Shown in pieces: positions 36,279 to 49,036 of a DNA stretch of 64,000 nt. This DNA is from Oscheius tipulae. Taxonomy: Eukaryota > Nematoda > Chromadorea > Rhabditida > Rhabditidae. Numbering within the stretch: the stretch's first letter is position 1; every line of letters starts with the position of its first letter. The notes beneath the pieces were generated by a model. It saw nothing but the letters and a program-made list of their open reading frames with translations. It did no database searches and was not told the DNA's origin. The stretch is from the NCBI GenBank assembly GCA_037178975.1, contig JASJZH010000001.1, positions 7,052,501 to 7,116,500 on the forward strand, given 5' to 3'. Made by a program: the position numbers and the translations under genes.

Positions 36279-36732
36279 AATGCAAATTTGATGTAAATAC
36301 CGACTTTCATTGCGAGTAATGTCCCTCTTCTCCCAATTGTGTAGTGTGATCCTCACTTCCCAAAATGTAAAAAATTGTCCTAAACTCTCCGACTTATCGC
36401 AGTTGTCTTCTCTTCCCTTTTTTTCAAGTATCGAAAATTGTACCAATTCGTTTGCTGCGAATTAAACTGACTTTATCGGTTTTTGTCATGTCGTTCTGGC
36501 TTATTTTCCAGCTGTGTTTCTTTTTCAGACCTTATTTATAGAAATAACGCGTTATATGGTGCTAAAAAGAAATTAATCGGATCTGGTTGCGCGTACTTTG
36601 GACTTGCGCTCCATCGTCATAGCCACTTGTTTTTCGTCGCAGAATCGAAGCTTTTCTTTTCAAATTTAGTCTTTTCGTTCTGTTTCTTGAAGGTTTCTCG
36701 CCCGTTGCCTCATTTTAATCTTTTTTTTCAGC

Positions 36733-37711
36733 ATGCGGGTTCTCGTCGGAGTCAAAAGGGTCGTCGATTACGCTGTGAAGGTTAGTTCATTCCCTCTTGT
36801 TGTTTTCACATGGGAAAAAGTCTGTTCAACTTACAAAACTACTTCAGGTTCGCGTCAATCCGAACAAGACTGGTGTTATTACCGACAACGTCCAGCACAG
36901 CATCAACCCCTTCGACGAGATCGCTCTTGAGGAGGCCGTCAAGCTCAAGGAGAAGAAGATTGCCACCGAAGTCGTCGCTTTTTCTCTGGGAAGTTCTAAA
37001 GCTCAGGAGATTTTGCGCACAGCTTTGGCTAAAGGTGCCGACAAGGCCATTCACGTCGAGGTATCGTTTTCTTTTTCATTTGAATCTCGAATTCGTTGTT
37101 CAGATCCCTGATGCGGAAGTCAGCAAGATCGAGCCTCTCCATGTCGCCCAAGCTCTCCAAAAAGTCATCGAAAAGGAGAAGTTCGACCTCGTCTTTGTTG
37201 GAAAACAAGCCATCGATGACGATGCCGGACAGACTGGAGCTCTTCTTGCTGGACTCCTCGACTGGCCTCAGGCTCTCTATGCTAGCAAGGTGGGGATTTT
37301 TACACCTAAAACTAATATTGGAGTAAGATAAGATGCTTTGATGATAACTGTTCAGGTCGAAGGTGATGCCAAACAGCTGAAGGTAACGCGTGAAATCGAC
37401 GGCGGCTTGGAGACTATCAACGTGAAGACTCCTGCTGTACTCTCGGCTGATCTCCGTCTCAACGAGCCCCGCTATGCTACTCTTCCCAACATTATGAAGG
37501 CCAAGAAGAAGCCCCTTCAGAAGATGACTCTTAAGGACCTCGGAGTTGACACCACACCTCAGACCCAAATACTTGAGGTTAGTGATTTCCTAGCTCTTTC
37601 TAAACTCATTTCCAGGTTACTGAGCCTCCGGCGAGACAAGGTGGAGGATTCGTGGCCGATGTCGCCGAGCTCGTCACAAAACTGAAGGAGAAGGGTTTCG
37701 TCAAGGCCTAA
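36733..37711 (+). CDS. ETFB: Electron transfer flavoprotein beta subunit
   Basis: Mitochondrial matrix subunit of ETF, which passes electrons from acyl-CoA dehydrogenases to ETF-ubiquinone oxidoreductase. Exons 36733-36780, 36848-37060, 37104-37289, 37356-37577 and 37616-37711 give 254 residues, the normal length. The start [16 protein letters not shown] is typical. The AMP-binding region includes [16 protein letters not shown], and the ETF beta signature runs through [18 protein letters not shown] and MKAKKKPL. The C-terminus is [25 protein letters not shown] stands one base before the ATG. CHMP1 and RPC6 lie 454 and 553 bp away on the same strand, wider than a typical tight operon. Confidence 0.97.
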
Positions 37712-38264
37712 ACAGCGTTTTACCTTTCTGTCTATACTACTTTGTGGCCATTTTAAACTATTTTTGCATGTACGGTTGTAAGTTTTAGGGTGAATCATTA
37801 AAGATGTCTTATTTGTGTTCTGGTCAATATTTTGCTGTTGCGTCGTCTGCCGTCGACAAAATATTATTCATTGCTTCATATTCGATTAATCTGGCCACTG
37901 AAATGTCGATGAAAATAGCCGAGAAGAGTTCTTACCGCATTTAGCCACAAAAATGCCGGTTACAGTTGATCCGAAGAAAGAAAAGAATATTTTCGTTTTG
38001 AAAAGGCGAGGTGTTAGTGTCCGTTGAGGAATGGGATTCATATCAGTCGATGGCGATCGGTAGATTCGAATAAATACGCACCAGTTTATCGATTCATCGT
38101 TGATCGTTAGACCGCTTATCGTGTGTGTCAAGTGCGCACAGACTTGAATCAGAAAAAAACGACTGGCAGATAGTGCAAAATGTGATAAGTTAATTTTTTC
38201 TTTAGCTTCTCGCAACAAGTTGTTGGAGTCTTCTGGTACAAATCGTTCTTTTTCAGCCTTCCGA

Positions 38265-39504
38265 ATGAAACCAGTGAAGCCAGAGCCGGAAGAGCATCCT
38301 CCAGCTGCCCCAGACGCGGTGGTCAAGACCGAGGCTTGTTTTATTTTCTTCCAATTCTAAAGTGTACCTTCTCTCATTCATGGTTGTTTTTAAACACCAA
38401 CTTCTCAGAAGAGTTCTTAAACAATCGTTTTCCAGGTTATTGATGACCAGACTGCGGTGAACGAGCTGTTCCGACTGGTTCAGTCGAGCAAGGATGGGAT
38501 CGAGACGGACCATATTACTGCGCTAACCCCGGCTCTTACCAGCACCCAGAAGCAAATGGCCATTAACAGTTTGCTCTCGAGCAAAAGACTCGTTCTGATC
38601 AAGGAGGGCTCGATTTTAAAGCTGAAGGTTAACGAGAGTACGCAGCTAGAAGGAGTGACCGAAGAAGAGCAGGCTGTTCGTTTTTCCCTTTCCGGGCTTT
38701 TTCTATTTATTTTTCAGGTTTATTCGCTGATTGAAGAGTCGCAGACGAAAGGCATATGGATCAAAGAGCTGCGCGATAACACCGGTCTCGCTGTCTCGCA
38801 AATGCGCAAAGTTCTGAAGAGTCTGGAGAACAAAAAACTCATCAAGACCGTCAAAGTAAGCCCTATATTCTTTTTTCTCAGGTATGAACGAATTGCCAGT
38901 GAAAAACAAATTAGCACTAATTATTTTCAGGCTGTTGGAACGACTAAAAAGTGCTACATGTTGACCAGTTTTGAGCCAGACACATCTCTGACTGGCGGAA
39001 CCTTCTACTCGGACCACCAGCTCGATTCGGAACTGATCCACACGCTGGTCAGCGTTTGTACCAGCTTCCTACAGTCAAAACGAAAGACTGCCGTTGACCA
39101 GTTCCCGAATGATTCCGGCATGCAGAAGGAGCTCAGCTATGTGCGACCACAAGAGGTACCCATTGTTTTTAAATTAATCCAAAATTTATGTTCAGGTGGC
39201 CAGTTATATTTCGGAGAAGGGCGTTCTTAACTGCCAGATCAGTTTAGAGGATATTGAACGGATTCTGGAGGTGGCTCTTCTAGACGGGACTGTTGAGAGA
39301 CGGAGCGACGGAAAGGTTTGCCTATTGTTCGTGATTCAAACGAAAAAAATTCTTCAGATTCGGGCCACACCTATTCAACAGCTCGTCTCTCCACTGGTCT
39401 GTATTCCGTGCGGCATCTGTCCGATGATCAACGACTGCAAGCCCGGCCACGTCATCAGTCCAGAAACATGCCGCTACATGAGCGACTGGCTACACGGAAA
39501 ATGA
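38265..39504 (+). CDS. POLR3F: RNA polymerase III subunit RPC6 (RPC39/C34)
   Basis: Winged-helix subunit of RNA polymerase III that contacts TFIIIB during initiation. Exons 38265-38333, 38436-38675, 38718-38855, 38931-39155, 39196-39315 and 39358-39504 encode 312 residues. Core matches are STQKQMAINSLLSSKRL, SLIEESQTKGIWIKELR, VLKSLENKKLIKTVKAVG, KKCYMLTSFEPDTSLTGGTF and YISEKGVLNCQISLEDIE. The C-terminal CIPCGICPMINDCKPGHVIS keeps the cysteines that bind an iron-sulfur cluster in this subunit. The first intron has no GT donor at the phase-correct site; it reads GAG|GCTTGT and would be a GC-AG intron. A TTTTTCAG precedes the ATG by 8 bp. Confidence 0.94.
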
Positions 39505-39720
39505 CACAAGTATACTTCTAGACTATTCAATTGTTACCCTTGTTGATTTTCCAGTTTCTCCGGTACGGGTTTCGTTGTTTTTTTTTAGGTGTCGAGTGAA
39601 CTATTTTTGCAAAAGTTGAGTAATTTTTCGAATCAAACGACCCTATCGCATCTAATGAAGCAGAGAAGAATAGAATACCCGTAAGACCTTTATCGTAGTC
39701 GTCTGTATCACTCGGGCCCT

Positions 39721-40836
39721 TCAGACGTTGTGGTTCTGTTGAGTCGGTTCCTCGCTCATGTCCTTCTTCGGCGCCTTCTTCAGGGACTCGCTATCCTGGG
39801 TCTTGAGCAGCAGCAGCTCCTTCGAGTTTTTCGTCGATCGAAGGATCCTTTTCTTCTTCAACGACTTCGAGGCCTTGTTAAGAGAATGCGTCTTCTTGAG
39901 ATTTCTGGCGCCTGAGCGAGCGGTTTCCTCTTTGGTCGACTGCTGCAACTCCGTCCTGATTCCGTAGTTCACAACTTGGACATCAGCAGCCTGTGCAGTT
40001 GCTCCTATCGGGTAGACCCGGTTGAGATACATCGGAATGACGACCTTGGAGACGGAGACACAGTAGATGATGGTAGCTAGAGTTGCCCAGAGAACGATAT
40101 CGAAAACTCCGTATGAATGCTCGATAAAGTTGGTCTTGGGCGGAGGAATTCCTTTGGCTGTGGTGATGGGCATCTCCTGGACCCAGTAGGGGAATTGTGG
40201 GTCGATCATGGAGATGAAGGTAGGACAGCTGTTATACTGGTTGGCCATGAGGACGAAGTAGCGGGCCTGTTGTTTGCTCGTCATGATCGTCTGATAGAAC
40301 TTGACATCGTGACTGTTCTCCTCGAACAGATAGAGACGAAGGATGGATTGAATGACTTCCACGTAGAAATGGGCCTCGTTCATCTTCAAAGCTACATACA
40401 AATTGGAGAAATTGCTCGGGTATTGGTTGCCTTCTACGAAGCGCATCGAGTGGTAGCCATACGCCCGGTGCCAGAGAACATCGTCCTTGAGTTGCTCCAG
40501 TTGACGTCCTTTGAAGACCATCCGATTCTTCAACATCTTCACAGTCAGCTTCTGTCCCGGCAGCCAGTCGTCCAGAAAGCCCAAGACGACCTCGTGTTCC
40601 AGCTGGTTGTCGCATCTGGCCGGATTGAAACTGAAGCGGAACTTGGTGTTTTTGGATGTCGTGTAGAGTCGGTCGAAGAAGGACTTGATTCGCTCTCCGT
40701 TCTCCATCGGAACCGCTGGAATGTAGGTCGAATGGCTTGGGTCAGGCGCGTTGCCGAAGAAGACATGATCCGCCACTCGGTTCGCTGCGGTGGTGGCGAC
40801 GACAAAGGCCAGGACGAGGAGACATCGATCCCACAT
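39721..40836 (-). CDS. Intronless type I membrane protein, unknown
   Basis: A single 371-codon exon, unusual here. An N-terminal signal peptide (CLLVLAFVVATTAAN) leads a luminal or extracellular domain of about 240 residues with few cysteines and an NFS glycosylation site. One membrane segment follows (FDIVLWATLATIIYCVSVSKVV). The cytoplasmic tail of about 95 residues is rich in Lys and Ser (KASKSLKKKRILRS) and ends EEPTQQNHNV. I do not recognise the family. The intact long frame and the signal plus membrane layout support a real gene. It may have arisen by retrocopying. Confidence 0.75.
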   Translation of the reverse strand: MWDRCLLVLAFVVATTAANRVADHVFFGNAPDPSHSTYIPAVPMENGERIKSFFDRLYTTSKNTKFRFSFNPARCDNQLEHEVVLGFLDDWLPGQKLTVKMLKNRMVFKGRQLEQLKDDVLWHRAYGYHSMRFVEGNQYPSNFSNLYVALKMNEAHFYVEVIQSILRLYLFEENSHDVKFYQTIMTSKQQARYFVLMANQYNSCPTFISMIDPQFPYWVQEMPITTAKGIPPPKTNFIEHSYGVFDIVLWATLATIIYCVSVSKVVIPMYLNRVYPIGATAQAADVQVVNYGIRTELQQSTKEETARSGARNLKKTHSLNKASKSLKKKRILRSTKNSKELLLLKTQDSESLKKAPKKDMSEEPTQQNHNV

Positions 40837-41415
40837 CGTTGTAAACTTCCGGTTGTTTTTTGTTTCGGACTATTGTGTTTTGAACAAACTATAACTCTTT
40901 GCAAGGCGATCAAGTTTGCATAATTTGACAAGAACAAACATTAGATTGCTTGAGAGCTAACTGTTCCAAACAACTTCCAGTAACCACTGTCGTTGTTCCC
41001 TATTCTAATGTCTGTTCCATTACTCCGTTGAAGTCGGACTCACTCCCTGTTACCGTATCTTATTCCTCTATTGAGTCCTTCATCTATATCTGCCCAAAGT
41101 AGACTTCAAAATACATGAATAAGATAATTTATTTGACGTATAACAGGGAAAGAGTGAGAAGTTTTTAACTTACAGGGGGAAAATCACACGTAATGAACAT
41201 TGCTTGTGCGCGAGAGTTTGATTATGCGCAGAAGAGGCGAAGGCTTCGTTTTGATCACAGAGTTTTTCTTCACAAACCTTCGGAAACACTTTTAGAATTA
41301 TAAATGCGCCAGGGCGTCTAAATGACGCATAATCGGCAAGAGGAAAAGAATACGGTAGCGGGAGAGAGAAAGAATACTTTAGAATAAAGAGTCTGGAATG
41401 GGCGATGGGGTCCTT
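40837..41415. other. Intergenic between two genes
   Basis: Upstream region of the intronless membrane protein gene and downstream region of ESRP. No further gene is supported. Confidence 0.5.
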
Positions 41416-44400
41416 TTAGGACGACTGGATTACAGTGTACAGCTGCTGGGGAGGCATAGCCATTGGCATTGTGGCAGGCACGAACTGGGTGGGATCCATT
41501 GGAATCTTGGTCAAGTACTGTGGATCGACCATGGGAGGATCGGAGGGAGTACGGGAACGCACAGTCACCATAGCCTCACCGAACTGATTGGGAGTGGCCA
41601 TTCGCGTGAAGACGACGTTTTCCACGACAATGTTCTCATTTTGGAAGTGGGCGACAATCTCTCCGACTCCAATTCCACAGACGAGATTGTACAACATGAG
41701 CTGTTGCACCTGTCCGGGAAGGAGCATGTTCGGACTGACTGGAGGAGAGGGATACGGCCAGCCGAAGGCCGGAACACCCATTGGCATGTGCATTGGAGGC
41801 ATTCCTAAGGCAACTATTGTTGAAAGAAACTATCCCTTACCTGGAATAAATGGCCTCTGAGGCAACATGAGCGGCGGCGGATGGGGAACAACGGGCGCCG
41901 TCGGTTGCATAACCACGTGCATGTCGTCCGGAGAGCATTGGAAAACCTGTTATCGTCTTTGTATTCTCTCTCAGATAGACTCTCGAACCTCAATGTAGCG
42001 TGTCTTCTTCCCAATAACCATGAACTTGTTGTGACAGGTAGCTGCAGCAGCTGCGGCCGTCTGCTCGTTGCTCATCTGGATGAAACACTCGCCGGAAGGA
42101 TGCCCCTGACTGTTGAAGACCATATGAACTCCTTGCAGCTGGATGTAACGAGCATGTTCGCCGAGGAAGTTCAGAACTTGGGCGACTTGAGCCTCGTAGG
42201 GAAGGCCACGCAGACGGATACAGTCACGACGATTGCCAGTAGGGGTGGTGGGCTCGGTTGACCGCTTGACTACCTGAAAAGGAATCTTGCTAAAAACATG
42301 AGCAGAATCGATCTTTGGCCGTCTGCTGACCCCTGTTCAGATGCATGGCCCTGGGTAAATAGGGAGAGAAAGTGAATGTCAGTCTTGACAGGCGGGCGAT
42401 AACGCCGCGTCGCCCCCTAAGATACAAAACAGTCACGATTCTCTCACCTGCTGGACCTCGGCATTCGTCGATCGAAACAGCTCAATGTAGCGGTTTCCAA
42501 TGGTTTGACGGTGCTTGAGAAGAGCTCGGAGGCCACTTTCCTCATCCGCGAATTGAACAAAAGCATCGCCAGTGGGACGAGAGTCGCTCCTGGTCACGAA
42601 GAGAACCTGATCCATGATCTGACAACTGTTGGGCTCGACGGCGAAGAATTCGCGCTGAAAATGGTTATGGTAATGAGGGGGGAGAAGGTCAGAGAGCTGT
42701 TTGTTCCGAAAGAGGAGGGGACGGAAGTGTTCGACCTTTACACCTCAGTTTTCTCATTCTCCCATTCAGATAGTATCTCGTGTCGGCGTGACAGAGGCAC
42801 GAGGGATTTTTCCTTTCCATAGTACAATAACACCTGGGAAACGGAATTTTTCAGGAAGACTTCAAAGTATTGCAAAATAAGAATACTGTCCACCAAAATA
42901 CAAGAGAATGCTTTGTGTCACTGGAACCTGATTAGGACAAAACACGTGGTACTCGCTCAATAGAGACTGTTCCAAAAGAACTGGGTAGTAGGTCGAAGCG
43001 GGGGGTGTAGCGGACACGATCACAGGCTCTTCTGCTTGATAATGACGGCAATTAGTGTTCGGACTCGTGCGAGGAATTCCCAATCAGACGAGGAGAATGA
43101 AGAGTTGCTAAACAAGCGTCTCGTCCTCTAAGGGGGTCATAACCCTTGCCCGTTAAGTGCCTCTCCGCCAATGGCAAGCTGGTTTTCACTTCTGTTTTGA
43201 CAGAACAACCCTCTCCTCGAACCATTTTCATAGAGAACACTCACTCTCTCACACGACTATCGCACCAGCTGCACAAACGAGCAACTGTACAAATTGAATG
43301 CGGCGGGTATTCTCATGAAGTTGATTGAGGGTGAGTAAAGAGTGGAGGAGGAGACTGTACATTCCTTTTTTGGATTCTTTTGTGGACTCTTGCTATGAGA
43401 GGGGAGACAGCAAAACAGCAACGTTTCATTGATGTTCAGATAGGAACGAAGGAGAATTTTCACTACGAGACTTGATACCAACTAGTGTCATTCAAAACAG
43501 AGTCTCTCTCAAAGATTGGGCTATCTGAACGACTAAACTTTGGAAAACGATTCGCTGTGACCTATCCCTACTTCATCTTCTGCCCCCTGGAGCTTTTTTA
43601 TCGTCGGTAGACAGGCCATTCGAGCAACTGTCGCATTTCTGATAAAGACAGTCATACATGCCCCACCCCCCTTTCGACCCTTATTTGACAGCTGCCATCA
43701 AAATGGGCCCCCACTATGAGCCACATTATGTATACAGAAGGCTCATTGATCCCACTGCTGGATTTGAACTCTGTGTGGGGGTGGAAGGATTATTGCCGAA
43801 ATGGATCTGCCAAAAAGTATAATCGGGCTGCTGGATTGACAGGTCATGCTTATCAGAAGACTCAGAAATGTATCGCAGAGGAAGTATCGGTTCTCGCGTG
43901 TTCGTTGTTCACAAGTGCAGGTGTCTGTTGTTTTTGTCTTACACTCGGTTGCCAACTGCCCCGCTCGGTGTCTCTTTTCTTGGTCTGTGAATAATTTCCC
44001 CAGAAAAAAGAGGTGCAATAATCTTTCCGATCGCAACATTCTGTTAGAGAAGCAAACTCACAATCTGCTGCTCGGTGCAGTCGTAGGGAAGACCACGCAT
44101 GCGGACGATCATGGCTGCTCCGGCGGAGACGAAGCTGACGGCTTCGGAAGAGGAGCCTGGAAGAGGATTTAGTTGGAAGGACAGGGTGGAATTGGCAAGA
44201 AGCCCGACACACGCAGATGGTGATAAGGGTGGGACACTGACCCGCCAGTCACTCTCTCTTCCTCGCTCGACTCTCTGGCTGTTCCAAGAAGCAAAAAGTC
44301 ATTTTCCTCTAAACCGCCCTCTTTCCAGAGAGGCTTCCACCAAACTTCGAGATTTCAATAACTTTCAGGTAAACGTGGTGATTCACTTTCATGCCATTTT

Positions 44401-47400
44401 TCGGGTACAAGACATCTGTACTGTTCTACAAAAGGATGGTTTTTTTTCATTTGCTCCACAACCTTGTAGAACATTGTAAGTTTTGAAAGTGTCATGGAAA
44501 ATGAGAAGGCGGCTTCTTCCCAAAACAAAATACTGTAGGACTATTCTTACCAAACTCTGGAGCAGCTACCATAATACAGCAGGATGGAGGAAGTGAACGA
44601 GAAAGGGTGGAGCCAAAAAGTTATTGACACACGTGGAAGAGATGCAAATGTGACTTGCCGCTGGACAACAGAGAAATCGGCTTATCAGTGGTAGGTAAAA
44701 CAACAAAACAAGATCGGAGAGCAGAATATTTTAATGGTCACTGGAACCCAAAAAGTCAGATTTTTATCTTTTATCTCAAAAAGATGGCTCTTATCAAGAG
44801 GTCTTCGAAGAAGATGAGATCATTTTCGGGAAGGAGACACACCCATTTACCTCTGTAGTACATCCGCTCTCCAGACAGGAAAAGCGAAAGAGAGCTTGGG
44901 GGACCCGACACGTAGCAAATTGACAATATCGAACGTGATCAGCACAGCTGCCGATTAGGGCGGGACTGCCTGGCCACTGACAGAGACTGTATGGAGCCAT
45001 TGTATCGCCTAAGAAACTCTATTTCTACTTGTAAGTGGTGTACTCGTGAGATACCTCTTACGAGATCCATAGCTCGGATACCAGCTAGTGAGGCTACTGT
45101 AGGTTTCGATAATTCTGGTCTCTACCTCAAACCTTTGGAAAAACGAGTAAGTGGAAACAGCTCGATCTGTCATAAGATGCCAGTATTCATAAAAGGAAAA
45201 AGTGGAAGACATTGACTTTGAATGGGCGTTCATGACTATCAGCAGTCCGCAACACAGGTTACAAGTTCGGGTTGCACTTGAACCGGTTTCGGACAGATAT
45301 ATCGGATCATTTTTGAGAGTACAGGAGTAAAAGGAACTATATCCGAGTGTGGGCAGTCTTCCCCACACTTGACACGTTTCATGACCAAATATGGGAAAGT
45401 CTCTCTCTCGTAGAAAAGAGTGCGGAAGACGTGGCTTTTGGCGAGGGACAACATAGACTGACTAAAATGATCGATCGGACAGAAGAGACTATTTTATAGA
45501 ACGGGACTGGCCCGAGAAGTAGGCTAATGACCAAGAGACAACTTACTGTGGCAGAGATGCCAAAGAAGATCGTCAAGCGGCTGTCCGGACATATTCCTTC
45601 GGGCTCTACGCCAGGGCCAGGGAAGAGAATGCACAGCGGGCATGTTTCCTAGGCTACGGTCTGTCTCTTTTTGGGACTGGATTCGTCTCCTTTCCAATTA
45701 CAGACGAGGAGAGAAAGAACCACGTCAGCACGGGCCAAAGGAGTGGGAAGGCAATAAAAGGGATTCGAATCCCACGACTGATTGGCAATCGATGCGAGAC
45801 TGTGAGGGCTCGCTCTCTCTCTCTCTCTCCCAATAATGGAACCCTTTCTCTCTTCTTTTGTTACCAAAACTAAAGGCGCCGAATTTTCATCTGTCGGCAG
45901 GCGAGAGAGCTATGAGTCAAGCTAGGGGGAAACCCGAACAGTTACAGAGCCTCTTTAGCAAGGGGAGAGTACTTCCGTAGAACAACAATGTAACTGAGAG
46001 ATGCAATGACTACGAGAAGGACCTTTTTCTCAATGCATAGAGAGATTGGCTTTTTTTCTCATAATCAGACAAAAACAGGCCAGACACCAAGTAAAATAAT
46101 CAAAATCAAAATTCTGAGGATGGGACGGTTCAGGCTTGTCGGAACCACTGTCTATATGGGAGCAAGCCGTTAAGACCAAAATAACCCGAGTGTACAAAGC
46201 TTGAGGAAAGTTTGGACCCCAAACCCCGACAAGAGTAACTCACCAGCTGCTACCTGAAGGAACTCTTCGGCTGTCGCCTTGTACACTTCGATATATCTGA
46301 AAACTGGTAGTTTTCTCCTCGACTTCGGGGGTCAACAACCTTGATAAAAGGAAGTGTCGATGTCGTTTCAAGGCTAGATCTCTCATTTTGGCCGTAGTAA
46401 ATCGGACGAGAGCTTCGCCGTTCCTTCTGCCTTCGGCCGAGAGACACAATGCGATGCCGCCCCTGAATTAGCAATACTGCTTTCGGAAGGACAATCGCGG
46501 ATCGAAAGGAACCTTTTTGTATTCGGGAGACTTTTGCGACACAAGGCTTAAACTAAACAAAAAGTATTAAAACCCACGGAGCAATGTCCAACCCGGCAAA
46601 GAATTGAGCCACATGGCTGTCAGAAGCCTGCCAAGGAAGACCTCGTGCTCGGACGATGACATCCCCTTCAATCTTCGTCTCGGGATCACTGAAAAATGAA
46701 TGAATGCCCACAGGTTCAGCCAACACCACCCTCGGTTCATTAAACCACAATCACCAGGTTTCTTTCTACGCAACTCACGCTCCACATTTGAAAGCATCAC
46801 TCTCCCTGACTGTCAATTATTCAAGGTCCCTGTTTGAAATCTACTCACCAGACAGCTGCTTCTACTCCGAGCTTCACGTCCTGGACGGCGGCTGCGAGTT
46901 GATCTGCAAATAGTAAGCGTAAACAAGTGGTGACAGTCCGAGCAATGCCCGGCGGGAAGGTGTACTTGAGTCTTTCAGGAGGGTTTTCTTTGGCAGGCGC
47001 TTTTGTTACCGTATTGAAAAGAGGGTTTACCGGGGAGAAAAGAACATTAACCATGTCCTTAAGTTTCGTACTCTTTATTCTCCCCCCAGAGTTTGTCCAA
47101 TACTTGGCAAGAACGTTCACGACATCTTAACTCAAGAATGCACGGCAGTTCCCAAGGATCTGCTCGTGGCTGATCATTCTGGTTCCCTGTGAAATTCGAG
47201 CGAGAGGGTCCACTCTGTTCTCTCGTGTGACGTGTTCGTGAATTCGGCCGTGGACACAAAAGGGTCATCCGGGGGCCTGTCACCCACTGTTGACACTGTA
47301 GGCCCCCCTGTTTGGCTACCCTCCGACTTCCTGCTAAAAGACAGGAGAAAGACGAGCCTAATGGACATCTCCAGGGCCCTTCCATGTTTCCCGTTACGTA

Positions 47401-48058
47401 AGACACAGACTGACCCCATTGTACAGGAACAACCGGTTAGAGATCGAGAATTAGCCACTCTCTCTCACTCTGTCTCCGTGAGCTGCTTGAAAAGTTTCGA
47501 GGGAACCTGACTTTGAGATTTATGCTCAGACTATTATAGAATTATAGCAGACCAGAACACCTTGTGAGATCCCTCAAATCAAGATCTACAATAATTACAG
47601 ATGTGGGATCGTGATGAGAGATGCTGATATCCGTCTTGGGATCAATAAGAGACTCTATTGTGATAAGGATCCCTTTGGGCAGAATCGATCCCCTTCTTCT
47701 GATGAAGGCCATCGCTGTTTTTGCGACTGAAGAACCACCGACAGACCCGGGACACACACAACTTTGCGCTCGCGAAAACTGTGTCAGACCTCTCGATCTC
47801 TTTTCCTTCGGACACAATAGTTATAATGGAAGAGAGAGACTTACCGTCAGAGGCTGACTCGATTCTCATCTGAATCTGTTCACATTCCTGTTCCATCTCT
47901 TCAGCCACGACAGTTTCGTCGAGCTCCGAAAGATCAATGTAGTGAAGAAGGACCTCGGGAACTGGTAGACCTTCCTTGATCAGTTGGGGCAGTACATACT
48001 GCCGAAGAGGCTCGGGCGTGGAACAGATCAGTTGACAGTCACCCAGTCGGGCAAGAGC
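41416..48058 (-). CDS. ESRP: Epithelial splicing regulatory protein (ESRP / Fusilli / SYM-2) homologue
   Basis: RNA-binding splicing regulator with three quasi-RRMs. Exons: 48058-47845, 46903-46849, 46688-46578, 46462-46340, 46296-46244, 44156-44062, 42654-42448, 42273-41989, 41946-41841 and 41813-41416, all phase-consistent. RRM1 has [20 protein letters not shown] and [21 protein letters not shown]2 has [36 protein letters not shown] and [19 protein letters not shown]3 has [30 protein letters not shown] and [10 protein letters not shown] Pro/Met-rich tail follows, and the exonuclease-like N-terminal domain is only partly seen ([31 protein letters not shown]). A small upstream exon at about 48372-48341 (MTIDLRWQKTE) may supply the start. 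Introns of 0.9, 1.4 and 1.9 kb are the largest in the window. Confidence 0.92.
45809..45830 (+). repeat. (CT)n microsatellite in ESRP intron
   Basis: An uninterrupted CT run of about 20 bp inside the 1.9-kb intron of the ESRP gene. Confidence 0.7.
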
Positions 48059-49036
48059 CTAATAGCGAGTTCAATGAGACGGACGGAGAGAACTGACCTC
48101 GAGAAAGGGAGAGCATGGTTCGAGAGGGCCACTGAAAGGACGGTCGAGAGGTGAGGCTAGGGACCTGAGGGTGGCCCTCAGGGGACTGTTTCGGACCACG
48201 AGGGACACCCGCATTGCTGGACCAGCAGGAGAGAAGAGCGGATTGGGACGAGAGCCGCAGCGGCCTTGGCGACAGGGGGCGGGTCGTACTGACTGACTGC
48301 AAATAGCCGACCGACCCGGGCGACGGCACTCAGCTGACCTCAGTCTTTTGCCATCTCAGGTCAATTGTCATTTTGGGGGAAGGTTCAGAAGAGACCGATA
48401 GAGGCCATTCGTTCCACGGCACGCCTCTGGTGGACGAAAACAGTCGTAAAGGGGCTCCCGATGTGTCCGAGATTTAGGCGAACAAGGAATTGGTAGCAAT
48501 ACGTGTTGGACGAAAACACATGAAGTTAGAAAACATCTAAAACTTTGGAGGCTTCTTCTCAAACTCTCTGTTCGTCCAGATACCGATCTACCAATTGGGG
48601 TCACTGGACGATTGCAGAAACTGATACCGCTCAGCTGGACGCGCTTCAAAGAGGAAGAAGACACGCTCCGAGTAGGGTCGGATCGGTCATCCGAAGAAGG
48701 TCAGGCGATCTGGACTGTTTCTGAAATATCATTCAGTTTTTACAGAGATAGCAGCAATTTCTTACTGCATCTTTTTAAATTTGGGTTTCGAAACGATAAC
48801 GTACAGAAAGAAAGGTGCGCGAAAAAAGAGTTTGAATTTTCAGAAACTTCAGTTCCTGAAAAATCAAAGTTTCTCTGTTGTAATTTTGTATCGCAGCCTA
48901 TGTTTCATTGCCTTGTTGTTCGAGACTCACGTAAAATCAGTGTGTTTAAATGTGGAAAAAACATCCAAATTTTCTTGTAACACTATGTTTCAAAAAAAAA
49001 TGTTGACCTTGTTTTTAGGCTGATGAAGAAGTAAGA

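Noticed and set aside
40117-40923. Long plus-strand frame of 268 codons
   Set aside because: It mirrors the minus-strand membrane protein, which has a signal peptide and helix; the plus frame has no recognisable features.
45009-45454. Minus-strand frames inside the large ESRP intron
   Set aside because: They have Cys- and Ser-rich random-looking content and no phase-consistent splice partners.
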